Of a stretch of 64,000 nucleotides of DNA, positions 1-9,438 are shown piece by piece. The notes beneath the pieces are model-generated. The model was not told the origin of the DNA. It searched no databases and saw only the letters and a list, made by a program, of their open reading frames with translations. The number at the start of each line of letters is the position of its first letter. Positions within the stretch are counted from its first letter, which is position 1. The DNA lies in NCBI GenBank assembly GCA_963811685.1, contig CAWESK010000006.1, positions 232,413 through 296,412 of the forward strand, given 5' to 3'. The translations under genes and the position numbers were made by a program. This DNA comes from CAIWHR01 sp963811685 (GTDB lineage Bacteria; Pseudomonadota; Gammaproteobacteria; Burkholderiales; Casimicrobiaceae).

Positions 1-440
1 TCGCGGCCGACGCGCAGGGCAACATCTATGTCGCCGATCGCGGCAACCGGCGCATCCAGGTGTTCGACGGCGAAGGCACTGTGCTGCGCGAAATCCGGAT
101 CGACGTGCCCGTGGAGCCCGGCGCGCAACCGGCGATCGGCGCAGTGCCCGACGTCGTCAAGCTCGAAGCCGCGGGCTCGCCGCTGACGATGGCGCCCGGC
201 GCGCCGTGGACCGTGTGCATCACGCCGGGACCGAAGCAGGTGCTGTACACGTCGGATGCGTACCCCGGCCGGATCTACAAGCTCAGCCTCGACGGCAAGG
301 TCCTCGGCGTGCTGGGCGAATCCGGAAAGCAGTTGAAGCAGTTCGGCTGGATCCACGAAATCGCGTGCCCGTCCGAGAACGTGCTGTACGTGGCGGAGCT
401 TCTGAACTGGCGGGTGCAAAAGCTCATCCTGCATCCCTGA
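1..440 (+). CDS. NHL-repeat beta-propeller protein, C-terminal part
   Basis: The reading frame is open from the window edge (codons start at base 3) to a TGA at 438-440, so the N-terminus lies outside. The opening residues, DAQGNIYVADRGNRRIQVFD, are a textbook NHL-type blade, and further blades follow (VLYTSDAYPGRIYKLSLDG, then ENVLYVAELLNWRVQKL). NHL and six-bladed propellers are scaffolds for binding or secreted lyase/peroxidase-like functions; the substrate cannot be told from this fragment. It ends 22 bp before the convergent ligase gene. The family call is firm; the function is unknown. Confidence 0.75.
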   Translation, partial: AADAQGNIYVADRGNRRIQVFDGEGTVLREIRIDVPVEPGAQPAIGAVPDVVKLEAAGSPLTMAPGAPWTVCITPGPKQVLYTSDAYPGRIYKLSLDGKVLGVLGESGKQLKQFGWIHEIACPSENVLYVAELLNWRVQKLILHP

Positions 441-462
441 CCTCACTGCGCCAGGCCCGCGT

Positions 463-2085
463 TCAGGGGAAGCGGTAATCCTTGAATTGCTGGCGCAGCG
501 TGAGCTTGGACAGCTTGCCGGTCGCCGTATGCGGCAGCTCGTCGACGAACACGACGTCGTCGGGAAGCCACCATTTGGCGACCTTTCCTTCGTAGAATTT
601 CAGCATCGTCTCCCGGCAAAGATCGGCGCCCGCTCGCTTCACCACGATGAGGAGCGGCCGCTCGTCCCATTTCGGATGGCGGACGCCGATCACGGCGGCC
701 TCGGCGACCGCCGGATGCCCGACCGCGATGTTCTCCAGCTCGATCGAGCTGATCCACTCGCCGCCCGACTTGATCACGTCCTTCGACCGGTCGACGATCT
801 GCAGGTAGCCGTCGGCATCGATCGTCCCGACGTCGCCGGTGGGCAGCCAGCCGTCCTGCGTCAGCGGATTGCCGCCCGCGTTCTTGTAATAGCTCTGCAA
901 GACCCACGGACCGCGCACGAGCACGTCGCCCGACGCCTTGCCGTCGCGCGGCAGCTCGGTTCCCGCGCCATCGACGATCTTCATCTCCACGCCATAGAGC
1001 GGGCGCCCCTGCTTCAGCGAGCGCTCGAACTGCGCCTCCGCGGAAAGCGCGCGGTGCTTGCCCTTGGGCGTATTGAGGGTGCCGACCGGACTCATCTCCG
1101 TCATGCCCCAGCCGTGCAGCACGCGCACGCCGAACTCCTCCGTCAGCGTCCTGATCATCGCCGGCGGGCAGGCCGCACCGCCGATCGACGTCGATTTGAG
1201 CGTCGAGAACCGGAGGTTGTTCTTTTGCATGTGGTTGATGAGGCTCGTCCAGACGGTCGGCACCGCCGAGGTGCTGTCGACGGCTTCGCTCTCGAGGAGC
1301 TCGTAGAGGCTCGCGCCGTCCAGCGCGGCGCCCGGAAAGACGAGCTTGGCGCCGACCATCGGCGCGGCGTAGGGAATGCCCCAGGCGTTGACGTGGAACA
1401 TCGGCACGATCGCGAGCACCGAGCTCGACGCCGACAGGGCTTTCGTGTCGGGAAGCGAGATCGCGAAGGCGTGCAGGATCGTCGAGCGGTGGCTGAACAG
1501 CACGCCTTTCGGATGGCCGGTCGTTCCCGACGTGTAGCACAGGCACGCGGCCGTGTTCTCGTCGAACTCGGGCCATTCGAAATCGTCGCTCTCCGCAGCG
1601 AGCAGGTCCTCGTAGGCCGCGAGGCCCGGAACGGCCGCCGGCGGAAGATGCGCGCGGTCGGCGAGCGCGATCCAATGCTTGACGCGCGGGCACGCAGGCG
1701 CGAGCTTCTCGACCAGCGCCGCGAACGTGAGATCGAAGAACACGATCTCGTCGTCGGCGTCGTTGACGATGTAGACCAGCTGGTCGTGGAAGAGCCGCGG
1801 ATTGATCGTGTGGATGACCGCGCCCATTCCCGAGACGGCGTAGTAGAGCTCGAAATGCCGATAGCCGTTCCATGCAAGCGTGCCGACCCGGTCGCCCGCC
1901 TTCACCCCCAGCCGCCCCAGCGCTCGCGCCAGCCGGCGGGCGCGCGCGTGCGCGTCGCGATAGGTATAGCGGTGAATCGGCCCCTCGATCGTCCGCGAGA
2001 CGATCTCGGTGTCGCCGTGGCAGCGGTCCGCGTGCCGGATCAGCGACGAGATCATCAACGGCACGTTCATCATCAGTCCGCGCAT
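463..2085 (-). CDS. AMP-forming acyl-CoA synthetase (fatty-acid--CoA ligase family)
   Basis: A 540-residue ANL-superfamily ligase that should activate a carboxylic acid to its CoA thioester with ATP. The P-loop CYTSGTTGHPKGV lies near residues 183-195, the adenylate motif HGWGMTEMSP near 324-333, a TGD hinge motif near 418, and the C-terminal lysine motif TGKLSK near 528. The start at 2085 is supported by AAGGAGGAG about 5 nt upstream and by the opening MRGLM, which I recall as typical of medium/long-chain and 3-methylthiopropionyl-CoA ligases of this subfamily. It is divergent from the liv operon (185 bp gap), so it probably activates the acid that the transporter brings in. The chain-length preference is unknown. 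Confidence 0.9.
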   Translation of the reverse strand: MRGLMMNVPLMISSLIRHADRCHGDTEIVSRTIEGPIHRYTYRDAHARARRLARALGRLGVKAGDRVGTLAWNGYRHFELYYAVSGMGAVIHTINPRLFHDQLVYIVNDADDEIVFFDLTFAALVEKLAPACPRVKHWIALADRAHLPPAAVPGLAAYEDLLAAESDDFEWPEFDENTAACLCYTSGTTGHPKGVLFSHRSTILHAFAISLPDTKALSASSSVLAIVPMFHVNAWGIPYAAPMVGAKLVFPGAALDGASLYELLESEAVDSTSAVPTVWTSLINHMQKNNLRFSTLKSTSIGGAACPPAMIRTLTEEFGVRVLHGWGMTEMSPVGTLNTPKGKHRALSAEAQFERSLKQGRPLYGVEMKIVDGAGTELPRDGKASGDVLVRGPWVLQSYYKNAGGNPLTQDGWLPTGDVGTIDADGYLQIVDRSKDVIKSGGEWISSIELENIAVGHPAVAEAAVIGVRHPKWDERPLLIVVKRAGADLCRETMLKFYEGKVAKWWLPDDVVFVDELPHTATGKLSKLTLRQQFKDYRFP

Positions 2086-2269
2086 CGCGCTCCTCCTTTG
2101 CGGCGTTTTCGTCCGCCGCCGGGACAGGCATGCCGTCCGCGGCAGATTCTAGCCTGCTTGAAATGCCCGGTCGCTCCCGGTAGCATCGCCCATCCCACCC
2201 ACCGACCGGCGACCGCGGGTTTTTCGTGCAACGCCCGGCGAGAGATCGTGGGAGCGATAAGGAGGAGCC

Positions 2270-3508
2270 ATGCGCAAGTCGTCGCGGGTTGCGGCATTCG
2301 CCGCATCGGCGTTCATCGTCGCGGTGCTCTCGGCCGTCCCGGCCGCGGCCGACGTGAAGCTCGCCTACATCGATCCGCTGTCGGGCGGCGCTGCGAGCGC
2401 CGGCATCAACGCCCAGAAGCATTTCATCTACCTCGTCGACAAGATCAACGCGGCGGGCGGACTCAACGGCGAGAAGCTGCAGATCGTCTTCTACGACAAC
2501 AAGGTCGACCCGCAGGAGTCGCTGATCGCGCTCAAGAAGGCGCTCGACGAGGGCGCCCGATACGTCTTCCAGGGCAACGGCAGCGCGGTGGCGCTCGCCA
2601 TCTCGGACGCTGTGCTGAAGTTCAACGAGCGCAATCCGGGCAAGGAGGTGCTCTACTTCAATTACGCGGCGGTGGACCCTGCGCTGACCAACGCCAAATG
2701 CAACTTCTGGCACTTCCGGTTCGACTCCGATGCGGACATGAAGATGACCGCGCTCGTGAGCCAGATCGCCTCCCAGCCGCAGATCAAGAAGGTCTATCTC
2801 ATCAACCAGGACTATTCGTTCGGCAAGGCGGTCGCGGCCGCCGCACGCAAGATGCTCGCCGAAAAGCGCCCCGACATCGAGATCGTCGGCGACGAGCTGC
2901 ACCCGCTGCAGAAGATCCAGGATTTCTCGCCGTATGTCGCCAAGATCAAGGCCTCGGGCGCGGACACCGTGATCACGGGCAACTGGAGCAACGACATGTT
3001 CCTGCTGCTCAAGGCCGGCAAGGACGCCGGGCTCAAGGTCACGTGGTACACGTATTACGCGGGCGCGCTCGGCGCCCCGAGCGCGATCGGCCGCGACGGC
3101 ATCGGCGCGGTCAAGCAGGTGAGCGAGTATCACAACAACGCGCTGCCCGAGCTCGACCCCGACGCGGCCGCGTTCAAGAAGCGGTTCACCGGCAAGGACG
3201 ACGAGTTCGACTACTATCGGCTCAACACGACGTTCATGATGTTCGCCGCCGCTGCAGCCAAGGCGAAGTCGAACGACCCGGTCAAGGTTGCGAAGGCGCT
3301 CGAGGGCCTCAAGTTGACGACGACCGTCGGCGACGTCGAGATGCGCGCCGACAATCACCAGCTGCTCCAGCCGCTGTTCGTATCGACCTTCGCCGACAAC
3401 GTCAAGTTCGATGTCGAGAAGACCGGCCTCGGTTTCAAGACCGACGCGAAGATCAACGCGAAGGATACGGCGATGCCCACGACCTGCCAGATGCAGCGCC
3501 CGAGCTGA
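2270..3508 (+). CDS. branched-chain-type ABC transporter substrate-binding protein
   Basis: A 412-residue periplasmic binding protein of the Leu/Ile/Val (HAAT) type. A signal peptide ends around residue 27 (SAVPAAAD), followed by the type-I fold opening VKLAYIDPLSGGAASAG. AAGGAGGAG lies just before the ATG at 2270. It heads the operon that continues with livH, livM, livG and livF. The cluster partners are a CoA ligase and beta-oxidation enzymes, so the ligand is more likely an aliphatic or aromatic carboxylic acid than an amino acid; that is inference from context. The ligand-binding residues are not diagnostic by eye. Confidence 0.9.
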   Translation: MRKSSRVAAFAASAFIVAVLSAVPAAADVKLAYIDPLSGGAASAGINAQKHFIYLVDKINAAGGLNGEKLQIVFYDNKVDPQESLIALKKALDEGARYVFQGNGSAVALAISDAVLKFNERNPGKEVLYFNYAAVDPALTNAKCNFWHFRFDSDADMKMTALVSQIASQPQIKKVYLINQDYSFGKAVAAAARKMLAEKRPDIEIVGDELHPLQKIQDFSPYVAKIKASGADTVITGNWSNDMFLLLKAGKDAGLKVTWYTYYAGALGAPSAIGRDGIGAVKQVSEYHNNALPELDPDAAAFKKRFTGKDDEFDYYRLNTTFMMFAAAAAKAKSNDPVKVAKALEGLKLTTTVGDVEMRADNHQLLQPLFVSTFADNVKFDVEKTGLGFKTDAKINAKDTAMPTTCQMQRPS

Positions 3509-3593
3509 CGCGAATTCCCGCGCCGTCCGCGTCGAGCCGCCCGCGCATGGCAGCCTCGCGGTCCGCAGCCGTTTCCCGTCTGGAGTCGCCAGC

Positions 3594-4544
3594 GTGCTCG
3601 AGATCGTCACCTTCTCGCTCCTGAACGGCGTCGTCTACGGGCTGCTGCTGTTCATGGTGTCGAGCGGGCTCACGCTGATCTTCAGCCTGATGGGCGTGCT
3701 CAATTTCGCGCACGCGAGCATGTTCATGCTGGGCGCGTACCTCTCCTGGCAGATCGGCAAATGGATCGGCTTCTGGCCGGCGCTCGTCATCGCGCCGTTG
3801 CTGGTCGGCGCGTTCGGCGCGGCGGTGGAGCGCTACGGTCTTCGCCATGTGCACCGGCAAGGCCATGTGGCGGAGATCCTGTTCACGTTCGGGCTCGCCT
3901 ACCTGATCGTCGAGTGCGTCGTGATGATCTGGGGCCGCAACCCGATCGAGAACCGCGTTCCCGTCGTCATCGACTTCCCGCTGTTCCATCTCTTCGGCAC
4001 CAGCTATCCCGCCTACAAAGGGCTGATGATGGCGATCTCGGTGGGCATGTTCGCGTTCCTGTACGTCGCGTTTCGCCGGACGCGGCTTGGACTCGTCATC
4101 CGCGCCGCGCTCGCGCATCCGGAGATGGTCAGCGCGCTCGGTCACGACGTGCCGCGCATTTTCGTGCTGGTCTTCGCGATCGGCAGCGCGCTCGCCGGCC
4201 TCGCCGGCGTCATCGGCGGCTTCGCGCTGCTCACCGAACCCAGCATGGCAGCAGCACTCGGCCCGATCGTGTTCGTCGTGGTCGTCGTCGGCGGCTTGGG
4301 CTCGATCACGGGTGCGTTCATCGCCGCGATGCTGATCGGCATCGTGCAGACATTTGCCGTCGCGCTCGATTACTCGCTGCTCGACCTCTTCCGCTCGCTG
4401 CACGTCATCGTCACCCGCGACTCGCCTTTCTACGAGCTCGCCGCGATCAAGATCGCCCAGGCAGCGCCGCTGCTGCCCTATCTCCTTCTGGTCGTGATGC
4501 TGATCGTGCGGCCACGCGGCCTGCTCGGCACCCGCGATTCATGA
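3594..4544 (+). CDS. livH: branched-chain-type ABC transporter permease LivH
   Basis: A 316-residue inner-membrane permease with about eight hydrophobic segments and the LivH hallmark LTLIFSLMGVLNFAHASMFMLGAY near the N-terminus. The same frame stays open upstream to 3411, but the GTG at 3594 (VLEIVTFSLLNGVVYG) gives the normal family start and length. The segment before it lies beyond the binding-protein stop and does not look coding. The stop overlaps the livM start (ATGA at 4541-4544), showing translational coupling. Pairs with LivM as the translocation channel. Confidence 0.88.
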   Translation: MLEIVTFSLLNGVVYGLLLFMVSSGLTLIFSLMGVLNFAHASMFMLGAYLSWQIGKWIGFWPALVIAPLLVGAFGAAVERYGLRHVHRQGHVAEILFTFGLAYLIVECVVMIWGRNPIENRVPVVIDFPLFHLFGTSYPAYKGLMMAISVGMFAFLYVAFRRTRLGLVIRAALAHPEMVSALGHDVPRIFVLVFAIGSALAGLAGVIGGFALLTEPSMAAALGPIVFVVVVVGGLGSITGAFIAAMLIGIVQTFAVALDYSLLDLFRSLHVIVTRDSPFYELAAIKIAQAAPLLPYLLLVVMLIVRPRGLLGTRDS

Positions 4545-5842
4545 GCGGCGGCAGCGTGGCCGTGCCGCATTCGGGCGCGCTGCTGCGCTGGTCGGCGCAA
4601 CGGAAATGGTGGCTTGCTGCAGCGCTCGCCCTGATCCTGCTGCCGCACGTGCCCGGCCTCGACGGCAACTTCGGCCGCTCGCTGCTTTCGCAGATGGGCA
4701 TCGCGGCGGTGTTCGCTCTCTCGTACAACCTGCTGCTCGGCCAGACCGGGCTGCTGTCGTTCGGACACGCGGTGTACTTCGGCCTCGGCGGCTATGCCGG
4801 CATCCATCTGATGCGCGCGATCAATGGCGGGCTGCCGATCCCGATGCCGCTCGTTCCGATCGCCGGCGCCGCAGCGGGACTCTTCTTCGGGATGCTGTTC
4901 GGCGCCGTCACCACCCGTCGGGCGGGTGTCGTCTTCGCGCTGATCTCGCTCGGAGTCGGCGAGCTCGTCTTCGCCGCGATGCGCATCCTGCAGGGGTTTT
5001 CCGGCGGCGAGGAAGGGATCACCGCGAACCGCGGCGCCGGCCCGCACCCGTTCGGGCTCACGTTCGCCTCGCAGCTGCAGGTCTACTACGTCACCGCGTT
5101 CTGGGCGGTCGTCGCGGCAGCGCTGATGGCAGCCTTCCTGCGCACGCCCGTCGGACGCATGTGCAACGCCGTGCGCGACAATCCCGAGCGCGCGGCGTTC
5201 ATCGGCTACGACCCGGTGCGCGTTCGCTGGATCGTGTTCTCCGTCGCCGCCATGTTTGCCGGGCTCGCCGGCGGCCTCCACGCGCTCAACTACGAGATCG
5301 TCGCTGCCGAAGCCGTCGGCGCCGGCCGCTCGGGCACGGTGCTGCTGATGGCCTACATCGGCGGCGTCCACCATTTCTTCGGGGCCGTGCTCGGCGCGAT
5401 CACCATTACCTGGCTGCAGGTGAGCCTTTCCGACTACACGACGGCGTGGCAGCTCTACCTGGGGCTCTTCTTCATGGCCGTCGTGCTGTTCGCGCCCGGA
5501 GGGCTCTCCGGCCTTCTGCTGATGCACCGCCCGATACTGCGCACGCGCGCCTTCCCCGGCCTGCTGAAGGCGTACGCGATCGCGGCGGTTCCCGCGCTCG
5601 TCGCCGCCGTCGGAGCGATCATGCTGCTCGAGATCAACTACCGACGGGCGACGCAGCCCGATGCCGGCGCGCAGATGCGCCTCTTCTGGATCGACATGGA
5701 CACGGCGACGCCGTGGCCGTGGCTGGCCGCGTTCGCGCTGCTCGTCGCCGGCGCTTTCTTCTTTCGCCGATCCTGGCCCTTGATCGCCCGCGCGTGGCAG
5801 GCGGCCAACGACGAAGCGCGTGCAGCGAGCGGCGCCCGATGA
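4541..5842 (+). CDS. livM: branched-chain-type ABC transporter permease LivM
   Basis: A 433-residue permease starting at the ATG that overlaps the livH stop. It contains the LivM core (SYNLLLGQTGLLSFGHAVYF, then the cytoplasmic loop around residues 195-215 with RDNPERAAFIGYDPVRVRW). It is about 100 residues longer than a minimal LivM: after the conserved core there is a C-terminal extension with two more hydrophobic segments (about 345-365 and 390-405) and a charged tail. I have seen such extended LivM proteins in betaproteobacterial clusters, so this is a subfamily trait rather than a fusion artefact. ATGA overlap with livG. Confidence 0.88.
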   Translation: MSGGSVAVPHSGALLRWSAQRKWWLAAALALILLPHVPGLDGNFGRSLLSQMGIAAVFALSYNLLLGQTGLLSFGHAVYFGLGGYAGIHLMRAINGGLPIPMPLVPIAGAAAGLFFGMLFGAVTTRRAGVVFALISLGVGELVFAAMRILQGFSGGEEGITANRGAGPHPFGLTFASQLQVYYVTAFWAVVAAALMAAFLRTPVGRMCNAVRDNPERAAFIGYDPVRVRWIVFSVAAMFAGLAGGLHALNYEIVAAEAVGAGRSGTVLLMAYIGGVHHFFGAVLGAITITWLQVSLSDYTTAWQLYLGLFFMAVVLFAPGGLSGLLLMHRPILRTRAFPGLLKAYAIAAVPALVAAVGAIMLLEINYRRATQPDAGAQMRLFWIDMDTATPWPWLAAFALLVAGAFFFRRSWPLIARAWQAANDEARAASGAR

Positions 5843-6612
5843 ACGAGACCGGCGACGACCGGCGCTGCGCGCTGCAGCTCCTCGATCTGCACAAGCGTTT
5901 CGGCGCCACGCCGATCATCCGCGGCGTGTCGCTCGACATCCGCGACGGCGAGCGGCACGCGATCATCGGCCCCAATGGCGCCGGCAAATCCACGCTCTTC
6001 AACCTCATCAGCGGACGCTTCGCGCCGACGACCGGCTCCATCCGCCTCCACGGCGAGGCGATCGAAGGCCGCGCGCCGTTCGAGATCCACCGCCGCGGAC
6101 TCGCCCGCAGCTTCCAGGTCACCAACATCTTCCCGCGAATGTCGGTGTACGAGAACATTCGCTGCAGCGCCCTCTGGTCGCTCGGGTATCGCTATTCGTT
6201 CCGGCGCGACGTCGCCAAGCTCGCCGCCGCCAACGCGCGCGCCGGCGAGGTGCTGGAGCAGATCGGGATGACGGCGCGCCGCGACACGCGCGCGGAAGTG
6301 CTGACCTACGCCGAGCAGCGCGCGCTCGAGATCGGCATCACGATCGCCGGCGACGCGCGCGTGATCCTGCTCGACGAGCCCACGGCAGGCATGAACCGCG
6401 CCGAGGCGGCGCGGGCGGTGGCGCTGATCCGGTCGATCTCCGCGGGAAGGACGCTCGTGATGGTCGAGCACGACATGGGCGTCGTCTTCGATCTCGCCGA
6501 TCGGATCTCGGTACTCGTCTATGGCGAGATCATTGCCACCGACGTTCCCGCGCGCATCCGCGAGAACGCGGCCGTGCAGGCGGCATATCTTGGGACGAGC
6601 CTCCATGCTTGA
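5839..6612 (+). CDS. livG: branched-chain-type ABC transporter ATP-binding protein LivG
   Basis: A 257-residue ATPase. The Walker A motif GPNGAGKSTLFN is intact, followed by the Q-loop region, a slightly unusual signature LTYAEQRALEI, Walker B VILLDEPTAGM and the switch histidine in VMVEHDM. The start at 5839 overlaps the livM stop. It partners LivF to energise the importer. Because LivF here carries an altered Walker A (see its entry), LivG may supply most of the ATPase activity; that is inference. Confidence 0.9.
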   Translation: MNETGDDRRCALQLLDLHKRFGATPIIRGVSLDIRDGERHAIIGPNGAGKSTLFNLISGRFAPTTGSIRLHGEAIEGRAPFEIHRRGLARSFQVTNIFPRMSVYENIRCSALWSLGYRYSFRRDVAKLAAANARAGEVLEQIGMTARRDTRAEVLTYAEQRALEIGITIAGDARVILLDEPTAGMNRAEAARAVALIRSISAGRTLVMVEHDMGVVFDLADRISVLVYGEIIATDVPARIRENAAVQAAYLGTSLHA

Positions 6613-7309
6613 GGTCGATGCGCTGCACGCCTACTACGGCAAGAGCCACATCCTGCAGGGGATATCGTTTCGCGTCGGCGAAGGCGAGATCATCAGCCTC
6701 CTCGGACGCAACGGCGCCGGACGCTCGACCACGATCAAGACGATCATGGGGCAGATCCGGCCGGTCGGGGAGATCCGGTTCAAGGGCGAGCGGATCGACG
6801 GTCTCAAGGCCCACGAGATCGCCCGCCGCGGGCTTGGATACGTCCCCGAGGACCGCGCCATCTTCCCCGATCTCACCGTGCGCGAGAACCTGCTCCTCGG
6901 ACTGAAGTCCAAGCGGCACCAGGGGCACGCGGCGCGCTGGTCGCTCAAGGACACGTTTGCGCTCTTTCCGCTGCTGGGCGAGCGCGCCGACGCGCCCGGC
7001 GGCGTGCTGTCGGGCGGCGAGCAGCAGATGCTCACGATCTGCCGCACGCTGATGGGCAATCCGGAGCTCATCATGGTCGACGAGCCGACCGAGGGGCTCG
7101 CGCCGAAGCTCGTGGAACGCGTGCGCGAGCTGCTCCTCGAGATCGCGCAGCGCGGCATCGCGATCCTGCTGATCGAGCAGAAGCTCACGATCGCGCTGGC
7201 GATCTCGCACCGGGTGCACGTGATGGGCCACGGCCGCATCGTCTTCGAAGGATCGCCCGAAGCGCTTCGCGCCAACGACGCGGTGCGCAAGGAGTGGCTG
7301 GAGGTATGA
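6605..7309 (+). CDS. livF: branched-chain-type ABC transporter ATP-binding protein LivF, Walker A Lys to Arg
   Basis: A 234-residue ATPase starting at an ATG that overlaps livG by eight bases. The Walker A motif reads GRNGAGRSTT: the invariant lysine is replaced by Arg40 (codon CGC at 6722-6724). All else is canonical: signature LSGGEQQML, Walker B LIMVDEPTEGLAP, switch His region LLIEQKL. I recall the same GRNG-x-GRSTT variant in other betaproteobacterial LivF-like proteins, so it may be a subfamily feature, but it should weaken ATP binding at one site of the LivFG dimer. The stop TGA overlaps the ATG at 7306 of the next gene. Confidence 0.88.
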   Translation: MLEVDALHAYYGKSHILQGISFRVGEGEIISLLGRNGAGRSTTIKTIMGQIRPVGEIRFKGERIDGLKAHEIARRGLGYVPEDRAIFPDLTVRENLLLGLKSKRHQGHAARWSLKDTFALFPLLGERADAPGGVLSGGEQQMLTICRTLMGNPELIMVDEPTEGLAPKLVERVRELLLEIAQRGIAILLIEQKLTIALAISHRVHVMGHGRIVFEGSPEALRANDAVRKEWLEV

Positions 7310-7311
7310 GC

Positions 7312-9421
7312 ATGGGCAGTGAAACCATCGGCGCTCGTTATCGGGTCGACGACGGCGTCGCCGTCATCACGCTGGACAATCCGCCGGTCAACGGCCTCGG
7401 GTACGCGACGCGCGCCGCCGTCGCGGAAGGCATCGACAGGGCAGTCGGCCGATCCGAGCGTGCGCGCCATCGTGATCGCCGGCTCGGGCCGGATGTTCTC
7501 CGGCGGCGCCGACATCCGCGAGTTCAATACGCCGAAGGCGAGTGCCGAGCCGACGCTGCATACGCTGATCCGCATCGTCGAGGCGAGCGACAAGCCGGTG
7601 ATCGCCGCGATCGGCGGCGGTTGCATGGGCGGCGGCCTGGAGCTCGCGCTCGGCTGCCATTTCCGGGTCGCCGCAGCCGATGCGCCGCTCGCGCTGCCCG
7701 AGGTCAAGCTCGGGCTCCTGCCCGGCGCCGGAGGCACCCAGCGATTGCCGCGCGCGATCGGCGTGGAAGCGGCGCTCAACATGATTCTCTCCGGCGCCAG
7801 CGTGCCGGCGACACAGCTGGCGGGGACGGCGCTGCTCGACGAGACGAGCGACGGCGATCCGCTGCCCGCCGCCATCGCATTCGCGCGCAAGGTCGCGGCG
7901 GAGAAGCGACCGCGCAAGCGCCTGCGCGATGTCGTCATCCAGGACCCGAATGCAGAAGCGTTCCTCCAATTCGCACGCAACACGGTCGGCGCCGCGACCA
8001 AGGGCTATCCCGCGCCGATGAAATGCATCGACGCCGTTGCGGCCGCGGCCGCAAAGCCGTTCGACGAGGGGCTGCCGATCGAACGCGCACTCTTTGAGGC
8101 ACTCGTGCAGACGCCGGAGTCGCGTGCGCTGCGCCACGCGTTCTTTGCCGAACGCGCCGCCTCGCGCATTCCCGGCATCGCCGAGGACGCGCCCACGCGG
8201 TCGATCGAGCGCGTCGCGGTCATCGGCGCCGGCACGATGGGCGGCGGCATCGCAATGGCCTTTGCGAACGCCGGCGTGCCGGTCACGATCCTCGAAATGA
8301 AACAGGAGGCGCTCGACAAGGGCCTCGCGACGATCCGTCGCAATTACGAGTCGTCGGTCAAGCGGGGCAAGCTCGACGCGCAAAGCGGGGGAGCGCAACG
8401 CTCGCGCTCCTGCGCCCGACGCTCTCCTATGACGAGCTCGCGGACGTCGATCTCGTGATCGAGGCGGTGTTCGAGGACATGGAGGTGAAGCAGCGCGTCT
8501 TCCGCGAGCTCGACCGCGTCGCGAAGCCGGGCGCTATCCTCGCGAGCAACACGTCGACGCTCGATCTCGACCGGATCGCCGCCGTCACGCGGCGTCCGCA
8601 GGACGTCATCGGCATGCACTTCTTCAGTCCGGCCAACGTGATGAAGCTGCTCGAAGTCGTGCGCGGAGCCAGGACGGCCGATGATGTGCTGCTCACCGTC
8701 ATGCGCCTCGCCAAGAGGATCGGCAAGACCGCAGTCGTTTCCGGCGTCTGCGACGGCTTCATCGGCAACCGGATGCTCGAGCAGTACCTGCGGCAGGCGA
8801 TGTTCCTGCTCGAGGAAGGCGCGTCGCCGGCGCAGGTCGATCAGGCGCTGGAACGGTTCGGCATGGCGATGGGGCCGTTTCGCGTGAGCGACCTTGCGGG
8901 CAACGACGTCGGCTGGTACATCCGCAAGCGCCGCTACATCGAAAAGCCGACGGTGACCTACTCGCGGATCGCCGATCGCCTGTGCGAGCTCGGCCGCTTC
9001 GGCCAGAAGACCGGCCTCGGCTGGTATCGCTACGAAGCGGGACGGCGCGATGCCATTTCCGATCCGGCGGTCGACGCCCTCATCGCCGCGTATCGCCAGG
9101 AGCACGGCTTCGTCGACGCGCAGGATCGCCGACGACGAGATCGTCGAGCGCTGCATCTTCGCGCTCGTCAACGAAGGCGCGCAGCTGCTCGACGAGAAAA
9201 TCGCGCTGCGCGCCTCCGACATCGACGTCGTCTATCTCGCGGGCTATGGCTTCCCGCGCTACCGCGGCGGCCCGATGTGTTACGCCGACACGGTCGGGCT
9301 CTACAACGTCGTGCGCACGTTCCGCCGCTTCGCTGCCAATGCGCACGGCGATCCCGGATTCTGGCGACCGGCGCCGCTCCTCGCCCGCCTCGCCGCCGAA
9401 GGCAAGACGTTCAACACCTGA
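7312..9421 (+). pseudogene. bifunctional enoyl-CoA hydratase / 3-hydroxyacyl-CoA dehydrogenase, frame disrupted
   Basis: A FadJ/FadB-like fusion spread over several reading frames. An N-terminal crotonase domain (VAVITLDNPPVN; SGRMFSGGADIREF; oxyanion-hole GGGCMGGGLELALG) is followed by an NAD-binding domain (VAVIGAGTMGGGIAMAF) and two C-terminal 3HCDH segments (SNTSTLDLDRIA; HFFSPANVMKLLEVV; YGFPRYRGGPMCYAD). Homology continues smoothly if single bases are corrected near 7447 (extra G in GTCGGCC), 8385-8399 (probably an extra G in a G-run and an extra A) and about 9117. The ATG at 7312 has GGAGG seven bases upstream; an ATG at 7306 overlaps the livF stop. Every catalytic block is conserved, so sequence error is as likely as true inactivation. 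Confidence 0.75.
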
Positions 9422-9438
9422 TTCCATCGAGACCGCTC

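Noticed and set aside
443..3624. Very long antisense open frames (over 1,000 codons) across the ligase and liv genes on both strands
   Set aside because: They are mirror frames of high-GC genes; the translations are Arg/Ala/Asp-rich low-complexity sequence without family motifs, while the overlapping frames match well-known enzymes.
7312..9421. Programmed frameshifting in the beta-oxidation gene
   Set aside because: At least three separate shifts, no slippery heptamer plus structure at any of them, and none known in this family; sequence error or decay is simpler.
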